A stretch of 64,000 nt of DNA from NCBI RefSeq assembly GCF_010681825.2, contig NZ_CP066776.1:558001-622000 (forward strand). The letters are read 5' to 3'. The translations under genes and the position numbers were made by a program. This document shows, piece after piece, positions 34,169 through 42,455 of this stretch. A model generated the notes under the pieces. The model did not search any database and was not told the DNA's origin. It saw only the letters and a program-made list of their open reading frames with translations. The DNA is from Sulfuriroseicoccus oceanibius. Its GTDB lineage: Bacteria > Verrucomicrobiota > Verrucomicrobiia > Verrucomicrobiales > SLCJ01. The stretch's first letter is position 1. Each line of letters starts with the position of its first letter.

Positions 34169-35125
34169 ATGGTTTCTATTTTTCGTTCTTTGATGGTGCT
34201 GGTCGCAGGAGTGGCTGCGGTGGCGTTTTTCTCCAGTTGTGGCGGTGGCTCGGGCGCGTCGGATGAGACGTCCGGCAAGCTGCAGGTGGTCGCGACGACG
34301 ACGATGGTTGGCGACATGGTGCGTGTGGTGGGCGGTGATGCGGTGGATTTGACTGTGTTGATGGGGCCAGGGGTGGACCCGCACCTTTACAAGGCGCGTC
34401 CGTCGGATGCGGCGGCGATTACCAGCGCGGATTTGATTTTCTACAATGGTCTGATGCTCGAGGGGCAGTTGGCGGACTTGTTCAACAAAGCCAGCCAGCG
34501 GGGCAAGGCAGTGGTGGCGGTGGCCGAGGTCGTCGATCAAAAGGAACTGATGGCGGATCCGGAAGCGGAGAACCATCCGGACCCCCACGTGTGGGGCGAT
34601 GTGGCTTTGTGGCGTCAGTCGCTTGCATTGGTGATCGACGAGTTGGTCCGTGCGTTGCCGGAGCAAGCGGATGCGATCCGCGAGCGCGGTGCCGCCTATG
34701 ACAACGAGTTGGAGCAACTCGACGCCTGGGCCGCCGCCCGCATGGCCGAGGTGCCGGAAGAACACCGCCTGCTCGTGACCAGCCACGATGCATTCGCTTA
34801 CTTCGGCCGCGCTTATGGCTTCGAGGTGGTGGGCATCCAAGGCATCAGCACCGCGACCCAGGCCGGGATGGCGGACGTTGCCAACACAGTCGACCTCGTG
34901 AAGTCACGCGGCATCAAGGCCATCTTCACCGAGAACAGCGTGGCTCCGGGCTTGATCGAGAGCGTGAAGCGCGACGCCGGCGTGATTGTGGGTGGTGAGC
35001 TTTTCTCCGATTCCACAGGTGCCGCAGGAGTGGTCGAAACCGCTCATGGCGAAAGCTACGACGTTTCGACCTACATCGGCATGATCAAGCACAACGTGAA
35101 CACGATCGTCGACAACCTGAAGTAA
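34169..35125 (+). CDS. Manganese/zinc ABC transporter substrate-binding lipoprotein
   Basis: A 318-residue cluster A-I solute-binding protein. Lipobox FFSSC gives a lipid-anchored mature protein. Metal ligands expected from TroA/PsaA relatives are the His in GVDPHLYKARPSD, the His in HPDPHVWGD, the Glu in IFTENSVAP and a late Asp (ELFSDSTG). The sequence lacks the His-rich loop of ZnuA and GVDPHLYK fits the manganese-type members; the MntR gene in the locus supports manganese. ATG at 34169 is preferred over an upstream TTG. Confidence 0.88.
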   Translation: MVSIFRSLMVLVAGVAAVAFFSSCGGGSGASDETSGKLQVVATTTMVGDMVRVVGGDAVDLTVLMGPGVDPHLYKARPSDAAAITSADLIFYNGLMLEGQLADLFNKASQRGKAVVAVAEVVDQKELMADPEAENHPDPHVWGDVALWRQSLALVIDELVRALPEQADAIRERGAAYDNELEQLDAWAAARMAEVPEEHRLLVTSHDAFAYFGRAYGFEVVGIQGISTATQAGMADVANTVDLVKSRGIKAIFTENSVAPGLIESVKRDAGVIVGGELFSDSTGAAGVVETAHGESYDVSTYIGMIKHNVNTIVDNLK

Positions 35126-35169
35126 GCCTCAGAGCCACTTTCCAACCTTCTGAATTTCCTCAACACACT

Positions 35170-35976
35170 ATGACAAAACCATCCATCCTCCTTGCATTGG
35201 GACTGACATCAGCGGCTGCGATCGCTGGCGAGGCTCCTGTAATTGCCGTAGCACAAGCCGACGTGCGTGAAGTCCGCCCATTGGAAGCGGACCGCCCGGA
35301 TGTCACCGAGAGTCCGATCACCGTCGACAAAGGGTTCTGGCAGCTGGAAATGACCACCGCCGAGTGGACCCAGGACAAAGCGGACGGCGTGACCACCCGC
35401 GGCTGGGGCTTCGGTCTCGCCAACCTCAAGTACGGTATCAGTCAGCGCGACGACCTTCAGCTTGGCTTCGACAGCTACTCGACGGAAAAGAGCGGCGGCA
35501 CCAAGACTGATGGCTTCGGTGATATCGTCGTGCGCTGGAAGCACAATGTGCTGGGCATCGACGACGGATCCGATCTGGCATTGGCAGTGATGCCTTATGT
35601 CAAAGTGCCGACCGGTACCGACCTCTCCAACGACGAGTGGGAGGGTGGCTTTGTGGTCCCTGTGGGTGTGCCGCTTTGCGAGCGCGTCGGCCTCGGGCTG
35701 CAAGTCGAGCCGGCATATGTTTTCAACGAAGACACGGCCGGGCATGAGTTCGCGGTCGGTCACACGGTGGCGCTTGCCGCTGACCTGGGTGGCGCGTTCG
35801 GTGGATATGTCGAATACGTAGGTGTGGCTGCGGAAAGCGATTACCTGGCTGCAATTTCCGGCGGGCTTACTTATGATGTGAACCTGCACTTTCGTCTCGA
35901 CTTGGGAACCCAGATCGGGCTGAACGACGCAGCGGAGGATGCTAGAGTGTTCACCGGGCTGACTTACCGATTCTAA
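35170..35976 (+). CDS. MetA-like outer-membrane beta-barrel protein in the manganese locus
   Basis: A 268-residue protein with a signal peptide (MTKPSILLALGLTSAAAIAG) and alternating beta-strand pattern throughout, ending in the aromatic strand VFTGLTYRF that typically terminates outer-membrane barrels. It resembles the phenol-degradation MetA/transporter barrel family (RPLEADRPDVTESPITVDKG, a run common to these). It lies 44 bp after the binding-protein gene and before the ATPase. Placement suggests an outer-membrane pore for the metal; this is inference. Confidence 0.7.
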   Translation: MTKPSILLALGLTSAAAIAGEAPVIAVAQADVREVRPLEADRPDVTESPITVDKGFWQLEMTTAEWTQDKADGVTTRGWGFGLANLKYGISQRDDLQLGFDSYSTEKSGGTKTDGFGDIVVRWKHNVLGIDDGSDLALAVMPYVKVPTGTDLSNDEWEGGFVVPVGVPLCERVGLGLQVEPAYVFNEDTAGHEFAVGHTVALAADLGGAFGGYVEYVGVAAESDYLAAISGGLTYDVNLHFRLDLGTQIGLNDAAEDARVFTGLTYRF

Positions 35977-35980
35977 TCTT

Positions 35981-36019
35981 AAAGCGCGTCGCTCCGCTGG
36001 TCGGGCGGCGCGCTTTTCT
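35981..36019 (+). terminator. Terminator or attenuator hairpin inside the manganese locus
   Basis: Arms AAAGCGCG-TCGC and GCGG-CGCGCTTTT followed by CTTCTTC, between the barrel gene and the ATPase gene. It could lower transcription of the inner-membrane part relative to the first two genes. Confidence 0.6.
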
Positions 36020-36034
36020 TCTTCTGACCGCGCC

Positions 36035-36811
36035 ATGACAAGCACATCCACAAACGAGGAGATCCCGCTGGAGATTCACGATCTCACCGTGGCTTACCAC
36101 AGCAAGCCGGTGATCTACGGCATCGATGTCGAAGTGCCACCCGGTCAGTTGGTGGGAATCGTTGGTCCCAATGGGGCGGGAAAGTCGACTTTGCTCAAGT
36201 CGGTGATGGGCGCGCTGACGCCGACCGCCGGGTGGGTGAAGATTTTCGGCAAGGAGGCAAAGAAGAACCGATGCCGCGTGGGCTACGTGCCGCAGCGCGA
36301 GTCGGTCGACTGGGATTTCCCGGTGTCGGTGATGGATGTGGTTTTGATGGGGCGCTACGGCCATCACAAGTGGTTTGGCTGGCCGACAAAGGCAGACCGC
36401 GAACTGGCGCGCGAATGTCTCGACAAGGTGGCGATGTTGCCGTTTGCCGACCGCCAGATTTCCAACCTCAGCGGTGGGCAGCAGCAGCGTGTCTTCCTTG
36501 CCCGGGCGTTGGCTCAGCAAGCCGACCTCTACCTGATGGACGAGCCATTTGCCGGCGTGGATGCGGCCACCGAGCGGGCGATCATGAAGCTGCTGCATGA
36601 GATGCGCGACGCGGGCAAAACGATTCTAGTGGTGCACCACGACTTGCCGACCGCGCAGACGTATTTCGACATGCTGCTGTTGCTCAACATGCGTCTGGTG
36701 GCGTTTGGCAAGACCGAGGACGTCTTCAACCAGGAGCTGTTGCAGAAAACCTATGGCGGGCGGCTGACGATCCTCAGTGAGGTGGCGGACGCGGTGGCCA
36801 AGGAATCATAA
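36035..36811 (+). CDS. Manganese/zinc ABC transporter ATP-binding protein
   Basis: A 258-residue ATPase of the metal-uptake ABC group. Walker A GPNGAGKST (44-52), Q-loop YVPQRESVDWDFPVSV with the DWDFP element typical of Mn/Zn/Fe importers, signature NLSGGQQQR, Walker B LYLMDEPFAGVD and switch His in VVHHDL. It is followed within 57 bp by two permease genes. Confidence 0.92.
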   Translation: MTSTSTNEEIPLEIHDLTVAYHSKPVIYGIDVEVPPGQLVGIVGPNGAGKSTLLKSVMGALTPTAGWVKIFGKEAKKNRCRVGYVPQRESVDWDFPVSVMDVVLMGRYGHHKWFGWPTKADRELARECLDKVAMLPFADRQISNLSGGQQQRVFLARALAQQADLYLMDEPFAGVDAATERAIMKLLHEMRDAGKTILVVHHDLPTAQTYFDMLLLLNMRLVAFGKTEDVFNQELLQKTYGGRLTILSEVADAVAKES

Positions 36812-36868
36812 GGTATTTTCGAAAGAAGCTGCCGCCGTACTCGCGGCGGCGCCCCAATCCTGACTGTC

Positions 36869-38311
36869 ATGTCAATCCTGTCCAAATATCAGCAAAGGCT
36901 CATGCGAACCACGTGGTGCCTGTTGCCGGTGTTGTTACTGATGTGTCTGCCTTCGGTGGCGCATGCCGCGCGGCCGTCCGACATGGTCGAGGTCAATGCG
37001 TGGGATCAACTGCTGCGTTTCGTGTCACTGCGCGACGAGGGGGTGCGCTATTTGTTGGGGGGAAGCCTGCTTTTGGGGCTGGGCTGCGGGGTGCTGGGTA
37101 GTTTCATGGTCGTGCGCAAGCTGGCGCTGGCGGGCGATGCGTTGGCGCACAGCGTGCTGCCCGGGGTGGTGCTTGGCTTTTTGTTCACGCTGACCAAGGA
37201 CCCGCTGAACCTATTCATCGGCGCGGTGGTGGCGGGGATGATTTCGATGGGCGCGGTGACCGCGTTGCGCAACACAACCAAGCTCAAGCAGGACGCGGTG
37301 CTGGGGATTGTGCTTTCCGGATTTTTTGCCATCGGTATTTGTTTGCTCACGATGGTGCAGGGGATCCCGCACGCGGACATGGCGGGGCTCGACCACATTC
37401 TCTTCGGGCAGGCTGCGGCGCTTGGGCCGGCGGACCTGCGGGCGATGGCTTGGTCGACGGGCATCAGCGTGGTCTTGATTGTAGTGCTGTACCCGAAGTT
37501 CCTCGTCTTGAGCTTCGACACGGCGTTTGCGCAGTCGCTGGGGTTGCCGGTGCGGTTGCTGCATCACTTGCTGATGTTGCTGCTGACGTTTTCGGTGGTG
37601 GTGGCGATGCAAGCGGTCGGGGTGGTGTTGGTTTCGGCCATGTTGATCACACCGGCGGCGGCGGCGTATCTGATCACGCAGCGGTTCCACCGGATGTTGG
37701 TTTGGGCGGCGTTGTTCGGAATGGTGTCCGGGGCGCTGGGGGCATTGCTTTCATTCCTCGATACCGACTTGCCAACGGGTCCGCTGATGGTGCTTGCGGC
37801 GAGTGCCATTTTTGCGGGTGCGTTTCTGTTCAGTCCGCGTGAAGGGGTGGTGGTGAAGTGGCGACGTGCCCGTCATCGCAGTGCGCGGGTTCATCGGGAG
37901 AACCTACTCAAAGCGGTCTATCACATTCACGAGCGCGAGAACTTCTCGCTCGAAGGGGTGACTCTGCTGGAGTTGGCAGCCGTGCGCCGCCAGACGATTG
38001 ATGAAGTCCAGCAACTGGTGAAAAAGCTCGAGCAGCGCGAGCTCGCCACCCGGAGCCCCGACGGGGGGATGCTCTTTCTGACCGATGCCGGCATGGCGCG
38101 TGCCGCCCAGCTCGTGCGCAACCACCGACTGTGGGAGCTCTACCTCACCAATGCCGCGGACTACGCTCCTGACCACGTTCACGACGACGCCGAGCGGATC
38201 GAACACGTGCTCGGTGAACCCATTGTGCGCGAACTCGAAAAACGTCTCGATTTCCCACAACTCGACCCGCACGGCAAGCCGATCCCAGCCGTTGCCAGCA
38301 AACCTGCGTGA
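36869..38311 (+). CDS. Metal ABC transporter permease fused to a DtxR/MntR-like regulator domain
   Basis: A 480-residue two-part protein. Residues about 55-322 are an ABC-3 family permease with eight or so helices (KLALAGDALAHSVLPGVV, KLKQDAVLGIVLSGFFA). Residues about 342-473 look like an iron/manganese-dependent repressor: a winged helix (LLKAVYHIHERENFSLEG, VQQLVKKLEQRELATR) then a dimerisation and metal-site part with H419 (RNHRLWE), H438, E442, E445 and H446 (VHDDAERIEHVLG). The metal ligands appear intact. The N-terminal stretch 1-34 looks like a signal sequence. Its regulatory domain should lie in the cytoplasm. Whether it binds DNA is unknown. Confidence 0.88.
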   Translation: MSILSKYQQRLMRTTWCLLPVLLLMCLPSVAHAARPSDMVEVNAWDQLLRFVSLRDEGVRYLLGGSLLLGLGCGVLGSFMVVRKLALAGDALAHSVLPGVVLGFLFTLTKDPLNLFIGAVVAGMISMGAVTALRNTTKLKQDAVLGIVLSGFFAIGICLLTMVQGIPHADMAGLDHILFGQAAALGPADLRAMAWSTGISVVLIVVLYPKFLVLSFDTAFAQSLGLPVRLLHHLLMLLLTFSVVVAMQAVGVVLVSAMLITPAAAAYLITQRFHRMLVWAALFGMVSGALGALLSFLDTDLPTGPLMVLAASAIFAGAFLFSPREGVVVKWRRARHRSARVHRENLLKAVYHIHERENFSLEGVTLLELAAVRRQTIDEVQQLVKKLEQRELATRSPDGGMLFLTDAGMARAAQLVRNHRLWELYLTNAADYAPDHVHDDAERIEHVLGEPIVRELEKRLDFPQLDPHGKPIPAVASKPA

Positions 38312-38330
38312 GCCCCATCTCTCATTCCCT

Positions 38331-39350
38331 ATGTGGCAAAACTTCAAACATCTCGTCCCGCCATTCGACTGGTATCATGTCGTCACTGAGGCGTGGACCG
38401 GCAGCGCGCTCGAAGACACTCTCTGGGTCACCGGCATGGGCACACTGGTGGCGTGGGCGTGCGGGCTGGTCGGTTGTTTTCTGATTCTGCGCCGGATGGC
38501 GATGGTGGGCGATGCGATCTCGCACACGGTGCTGCCCGGGCTGGTGGTGGCGTTCCTGATTGCTGGAACACGAGGAGGCTGGGTGATGTTTGCCGGGGCG
38601 ATTGTCGCCGGGTTGATCACGATTTGGCTGATCGAGATGGTTCACGGCCGCAGCTTGATCAAGCAGGACGCGGCGATTGGGATCTGCTTCTCGTCGTTGT
38701 TCGCTGTCGGGGTGCTGTTGGTCACGCGTTATGCGTCCAAGATTGATCTCGACGCGGATTGTGTGCTTTACGGGGAGATTGGATTCACTGCGTTTGCCGT
38801 GCCAGTGGCGGGGATTCCTGAGCCGGTGTTCTACATGGGAATTGTGACCGCGTTGGTGTTTGTGTTGCTGGCGGTTTTCTACCGGCGCCTGCTGGTGACC
38901 ACTTTTGATCCAGGGTTGGCGCGTTCGTTGGGGATCCGCACCGGCTTGTATCACTACGGGCTGATGGCAATGCTTGCGGTGGTGGTGGTGGCGGCGTTCA
39001 AGGCAGTGGGCGCGATCCTGGTGGTGGCGATGTTGATCATTCCGGGAGCCACGGCTTATCTGCTGAGCACGCGTTTGCCTACGATGCTGGGACTGACGCT
39101 GGTGCATGGGCTGCTCAGCAGTGTCGGCGGATTTCACCTCGCTCGGTGGTTGAACTGTTCGACTGGAGCCGCAATGGTAGTCTTCGCGACCGGATTGTTC
39201 GTTTTGGCATGGATCGGGGTCGTGGCAATGCGCTCCATTCAGAGGGCCCGCAGCCGCCACCATCACGATACGTCCGACGATCCCACCGTGTTTACGCGCC
39301 CGCCCCAGCCTGCTGCCGACCCGCATCCGGTACGGGGCACCGAACGTTGA
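38331..39350 (+). CDS. Metal ABC transporter permease (second)
   Basis: A 339-residue ABC-3 family permease with about eight helices (RMAMVGDAISHTVLPGLV, LIKQDAAIGICFSSLFA, AVGAILVVAMLIIPGATAYLL split by context). Paralogous to the preceding permease but without a regulator domain; the C-terminus is a His-rich, Pro-rich cytoplasmic tail (RARSRHHHDTSDDP). ATG at 38331 is chosen; the longer frame overlaps the previous gene. The pair probably forms a heterodimeric pore. Confidence 0.88.
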   Translation: MWQNFKHLVPPFDWYHVVTEAWTGSALEDTLWVTGMGTLVAWACGLVGCFLILRRMAMVGDAISHTVLPGLVVAFLIAGTRGGWVMFAGAIVAGLITIWLIEMVHGRSLIKQDAAIGICFSSLFAVGVLLVTRYASKIDLDADCVLYGEIGFTAFAVPVAGIPEPVFYMGIVTALVFVLLAVFYRRLLVTTFDPGLARSLGIRTGLYHYGLMAMLAVVVVAAFKAVGAILVVAMLIIPGATAYLLSTRLPTMLGLTLVHGLLSSVGGFHLARWLNCSTGAAMVVFATGLFVLAWIGVVAMRSIQRARSRHHHDTSDDPTVFTRPPQPAADPHPVRGTER

Positions 39351-39374
39351 TCCCATTTCCTGCCATTCCGATTC

Positions 39375-39824
39375 ATGCCTCAGTCCTCGCCATCCAATGA
39401 ACCTGCCCGCGTCGGCTCGACGGCGATGGAGGATTATCTTGAGCAGATCGCCGGACTGATTGAGGAAAAGGGCTATGCTCGCGTGGTCGATATCGCAGCG
39501 AATCTGGAAGTCTCCCAAGCCAGCGTCACCAACATGGTGAAGCGCCTGGATGCTGAAGGGCTGGTCAACCGTGAGCGCTATCGCGGCATGACTTTGACCG
39601 TGCGTGGTGAGGAAGTGGCCGCCTACATCCGCCGCCGCCACCAGGTGCTGACCGATTTCCTTGAGCTTTTCGGGCTGGACGACGACACGATCTATTCCGA
39701 CGTCGAGGGAATGGAACACCATATCAGTGGCGCGACCCTCGGGGTTTTCGACGCACTGGTCAGCGAGCTCTCCGCATCACCAGAGATGGTGACGCGCATC
39801 CGCAAGCAGCTGAAGAAATCCTGA
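39375..39824 (+). CDS. mntR: Manganese-responsive transcriptional regulator MntR
   Basis: A 149-residue DtxR-family repressor, very like Bacillus MntR. The metal residues can be matched: D20 and E23 in MEDYLEQI, H89 in RRRHQVL, E111, E114 and H115 in DVEGMEHHIS. The Asp at the first position is the hallmark of Mn-selective members. The winged helix is residues about 25-80 (EKGYARVVDIAANLEVSQAS). It ends the locus 25 bp after the second permease and is expected to repress it when manganese is plentiful. Confidence 0.92.
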   Translation: MPQSSPSNEPARVGSTAMEDYLEQIAGLIEEKGYARVVDIAANLEVSQASVTNMVKRLDAEGLVNRERYRGMTLTVRGEEVAAYIRRRHQVLTDFLELFGLDDDTIYSDVEGMEHHISGATLGVFDALVSELSASPEMVTRIRKQLKKS

Positions 39825-39916
39825 GAGGTTCTTAGACAGGATTCACATGATGTTCTTCCCCGTCGATCGAGTGGCTTTCCAGAGTGTGGTTTCCCTGAAG
39901 GGGATTTTCATAACAG

Positions 39917-39954
39917 CCCAGGGTCAGCGAGCCTCCGGCGAGCGCCACCCTGGG
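39917..39954. repeat. 38-bp nested palindrome module, copy 4
   Basis: Arms CCCAGGGT and ACCCTGGG enclose GAGCCTCCGGCGAGC; this is the cleanest copy. It lies between mntR and dtd. Confidence 0.8.
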
Positions 39955-40076
39955 TACAGATGCCCAGATGTCGGCTGAGCGTGCGGCTCCAACAAAGCGA
40001 AAAGCAATCTCGATAGCCGTTCATAGCGCTTCGATACATCCAGCAATTCCATCATCCCAATCTTCTAATCCATATT

Positions 40077-40529
40077 ATGCGGGTAGTTGTTCAACGAGTA
40101 AGTGAGGCGTCGGTGAAGATCGACGGTGATGTGTCCGGAGCCATTGGTGCCGGATTGTTGGTGTTGTTGGGAATTGAAGACGCCGACACTCAGGCCGATG
40201 TCGATTGGTTGGTCGGAAAGCTGGTCAAGATGCGCATCTTCAGTGACGACGAGGGGAAGATGAACCGCTCGCTACAGGATATCGGCGGTGGCTTGCTCGT
40301 GGTCAGTCAGTTCACTCTCCACGCCAGCACCAAGAAGGGGAACCGCCCGTCGTTTATCAAAGCCGCCCGCCCCGATCACGCGATCCCATTGTACGAATCG
40401 TTCATTGCCACCGCGCAGAAGGAACTGGAGACCGAGGTGCAGTCCGGTGAGTTTGGCGCCGAGATGGCCGTCTCACTGGTGAATGACGGACCGGTGACCA
40501 TTACCATCGACAGCCAGGCGAAGGAGTGA
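40077..40529 (+). CDS. dtd: D-aminoacyl-tRNA deacylase
   Basis: A 150-residue DTD-family proofreader that hydrolyses D-aminoacyl-tRNA and glycyl-tRNA(Ala). The two signature motifs are SQFTLHAST (about 78-86) and NDGPVTITID, the latter holding the cross-subunit Gly-Pro loop. Length and start (MRVVVQRVSEASVKI) fit exactly. It is followed 87 bp later by a methyltransferase gene. Confidence 0.95.
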   Translation: MRVVVQRVSEASVKIDGDVSGAIGAGLLVLLGIEDADTQADVDWLVGKLVKMRIFSDDEGKMNRSLQDIGGGLLVVSQFTLHASTKKGNRPSFIKAARPDHAIPLYESFIATAQKELETEVQSGEFGAEMAVSLVNDGPVTITIDSQAKE

Positions 40530-40616
40530 TTGGCCGTTTGGCCGCCGTCGCTGATCGAATCCACGCCGGAGCAACTTTCCGCATGCCGCTTGGGCCAATG
40601 CTGCTAGGGTAGGGGC

Positions 40617-41444
40617 ATGGCCAGCATCCCGATCCAAGCCGACGGCATTTACCGCGGACTCGAAGCATCGCTCTACGATTTGTTCTGGGCGCATGCGGAC
40701 GATGACGCCGAAGTCACCAGCGCGACCGCCGCGTTCATTGTCGACCAACTGGGTGGCAGTGACCTGCGTGTGCTCGAGGCGGGGTGTGGTTCGGGACGAA
40801 TTCTCGCGCAACTGATCGACCAGGGCGTCGATGCGATCGGGGTGGACCTCTCCGAGCCGATGGTCGCTGCTGCCCGCCGGTTGGTGGGCGCGGAGCGCTG
40901 TTTTGCGCGCGATATCACGGACACGCAATTTGATGCGGCCTCGTTCGACGCGGTGGTCGCCCCCGGCTTCACCATGATGTTGGTGAGCGATGAGGTGTTT
41001 GAGCGCTTTTTGCTCGAAGCCAAGCGTCTGCTGAAGCCGGGCGGAAAGTTGATTTTCGATTGGTTCATCCCGTGGGATGAGATTGCCGACGTCTCGCTGA
41101 CCAACGACGAAGATGATTGGTCGCCCTGGGTGGCGGCGAAGGACATTACGCTGGAGAACGGTGAGCTCGGAGCGGAAGCAACCGGTGCCCGTTACGAAGT
41201 GCGCACGCGCATCGATCGCTTGCGCCAAGTCGTGACCCGTAACCAGCGCTTCTCGTTGATGAAGAAAAAGAAGGTGGTTCAGAGCGAGGAGAACATTCAA
41301 GCCCAGCGCTGGTTCCTGCCGATCGAGCTCAAGCTGCGGCTGGAGAATGCGGGCCTGAAGCTCGACCGCATCATTGGCGACTACGAAGACGATCCGGCCG
41401 GCGATTGGAACACCTTGCTCACCGCCGTAGTGTCGGTGAAGTGA
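40617..41444 (+). CDS. Class I SAM-dependent methyltransferase
   Basis: A 275-residue protein with a Rossmann methyltransferase fold: motif I VLEAGCGSGRILAQL (about 50-64), acidic loop GVDLSEPMV, motif II-like FDAVVAPGF and the post-motif KRLLKPGGKLIFDW. The C-terminal third (EVRTRIDRLRQVV onward) is of the UbiE/Methyltransf_25 lid type. The substrate is unknown and neighbours do not help. Confidence 0.82.
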   Translation: MASIPIQADGIYRGLEASLYDLFWAHADDDAEVTSATAAFIVDQLGGSDLRVLEAGCGSGRILAQLIDQGVDAIGVDLSEPMVAAARRLVGAERCFARDITDTQFDAASFDAVVAPGFTMMLVSDEVFERFLLEAKRLLKPGGKLIFDWFIPWDEIADVSLTNDEDDWSPWVAAKDITLENGELGAEATGARYEVRTRIDRLRQVVTRNQRFSLMKKKKVVQSEENIQAQRWFLPIELKLRLENAGLKLDRIIGDYEDDPAGDWNTLLTAVVSVK

Positions 41445-41514
41445 TCGTCGTTCGGTAGAAGGTAGAGAGGACTTTCCCGAGCGAGCGCTGGAGAGGTCTC
41501 TCGATGCGAAACAA

Positions 41515-41550
41515 AAAATGACCCCGCCGCGGACTGTTCCGTGACGGGGT
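41515..41550 (-). terminator. Terminator for the DUF5069 transcript (minus strand)
   Basis: On the minus strand, arms ACCCCG..CACGG and CCGCG..CGGGGT are followed by CATTTTTTGTTT. The convergent methyltransferase gene may use it weakly from the other side. Confidence 0.65.
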
Positions 41551-41585
41551 GGGTCGCCAGGATGCAATTCCTGGTGATCGTGATT

Positions 41586-41790
41586 GGGGTCGTCGCGAAG
41601 CGACGGGTTACCGGTTAGCCGGAGGTTTCAACCTCCGGACATGAGTGCCAGTGCGAGGCGTCCCGTAGGGACGGTTTACTGGCGGGTGGGATCACCGGGG
41701 TAAACCGCACCTCCGGCGCGAGCTGATTGGATTGGCCGCACCAGCGGATGAATCCGCTGGCTAACCAGTAAGTCATCGCGTTGCGATGGA
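41586..41790. repeat. Composite nested-hairpin element, copy D
   Basis: Same order as copy A: CGTCGCGAAGCGACG, TTACCGGTTAGCC, CCGGAGGTTTCAACCTCCGG, CGTCCCGTAGGGACG with CGGTTTAC, then GTAAACCGCACC, CCAGCGGATGAATCCGCTGG, GGCTAACCAGTAA and CATCGCGTTGCGATG. Its right edge runs into the 3' end of the DUF5069 gene and supplies its last codons and stop. The whole lies in that gene's transcript ahead of its terminator. Confidence 0.8.
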
Positions 41791-42228
41791 GCGTTCCATC
41801 GGGGGCGAGAGCCGGCCTTCGTCGGCGTCGATGAAGTCGAAGAATGTTTGGATGTCGGAGCGGTCGGTGATGCCTGCCTCATCTTTGCGGAACGCGAGCT
41901 TCTCGGCGAAGTCGTCGCGGAACCCGCGGTTGCGCATGTAGGAGTTCCACCAGCTGATTTCTTCATCCGACGGCTTATAGCCGTGGGTGGTGCACCAGTT
42001 GAGCATGCCTTCGTCGTCGAGGCCGGTTTCGATCAACTTGACCAGGTCGTTGTACTCGACGCGCAGCAATTGGCAGGTCCAGAGGTCCATCGCACGGCCA
42101 AGGTTGGCATGGTAGTCGGGGTGCAGCTTGCCCGCCGCGTGGAGGCGGATCTTATCGCAGAGGCGGGGGAAGTAGACTAGTCCGCCGATTTCTTCACGAG
42201 GGCTGCATGGGGATTGGTAATCGCTCAT
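41773..42228 (-). CDS. DUF5069 family protein
   Basis: A 151-residue soluble protein of a family common in Verrucomicrobiota; function unknown. Recognisable parts are IGGLVYFPRLCDKIRLHAAGK (14-34, read in two pieces), NLGRAMDLWTCQLLRVEY and the WWNSYMRNRGFRDD segment. The last residues, MERSIATR, and the stop codon lie within a hairpin-repeat element, so the native C-terminus has probably been replaced. ATG at 42228 (MSDYQSPCSPREE) is chosen. Confidence 0.72.
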   Translation of the reverse strand: MSDYQSPCSPREEIGGLVYFPRLCDKIRLHAAGKLHPDYHANLGRAMDLWTCQLLRVEYNDLVKLIETGLDDEGMLNWCTTHGYKPSDEEISWWNSYMRNRGFRDDFAEKLAFRKDEAGITDRSDIQTFFDFIDADEGRLSPPMERSIATR

Positions 42229-42455
42229 AGGGTCTGGGATTTTTGCAGATTTTCTACCGCTGGCTAGCGGAGTGGCGCGAACCCTACACAGAGGTTGGCT
42301 GCGATTACAAACCCCGTTTGAGAGAAATTTCACGCGGAGGGGGGGGATAATGCTGCCGCCCGTCGTTGCGGGTGGGCATGGCTTTACTCGCCGCGGAAGT
42401 CCCCGGCGCTTTGGCTCACGAGCCGCGTGTCTGCCCTGGAGAACGTCCCAGCCGC

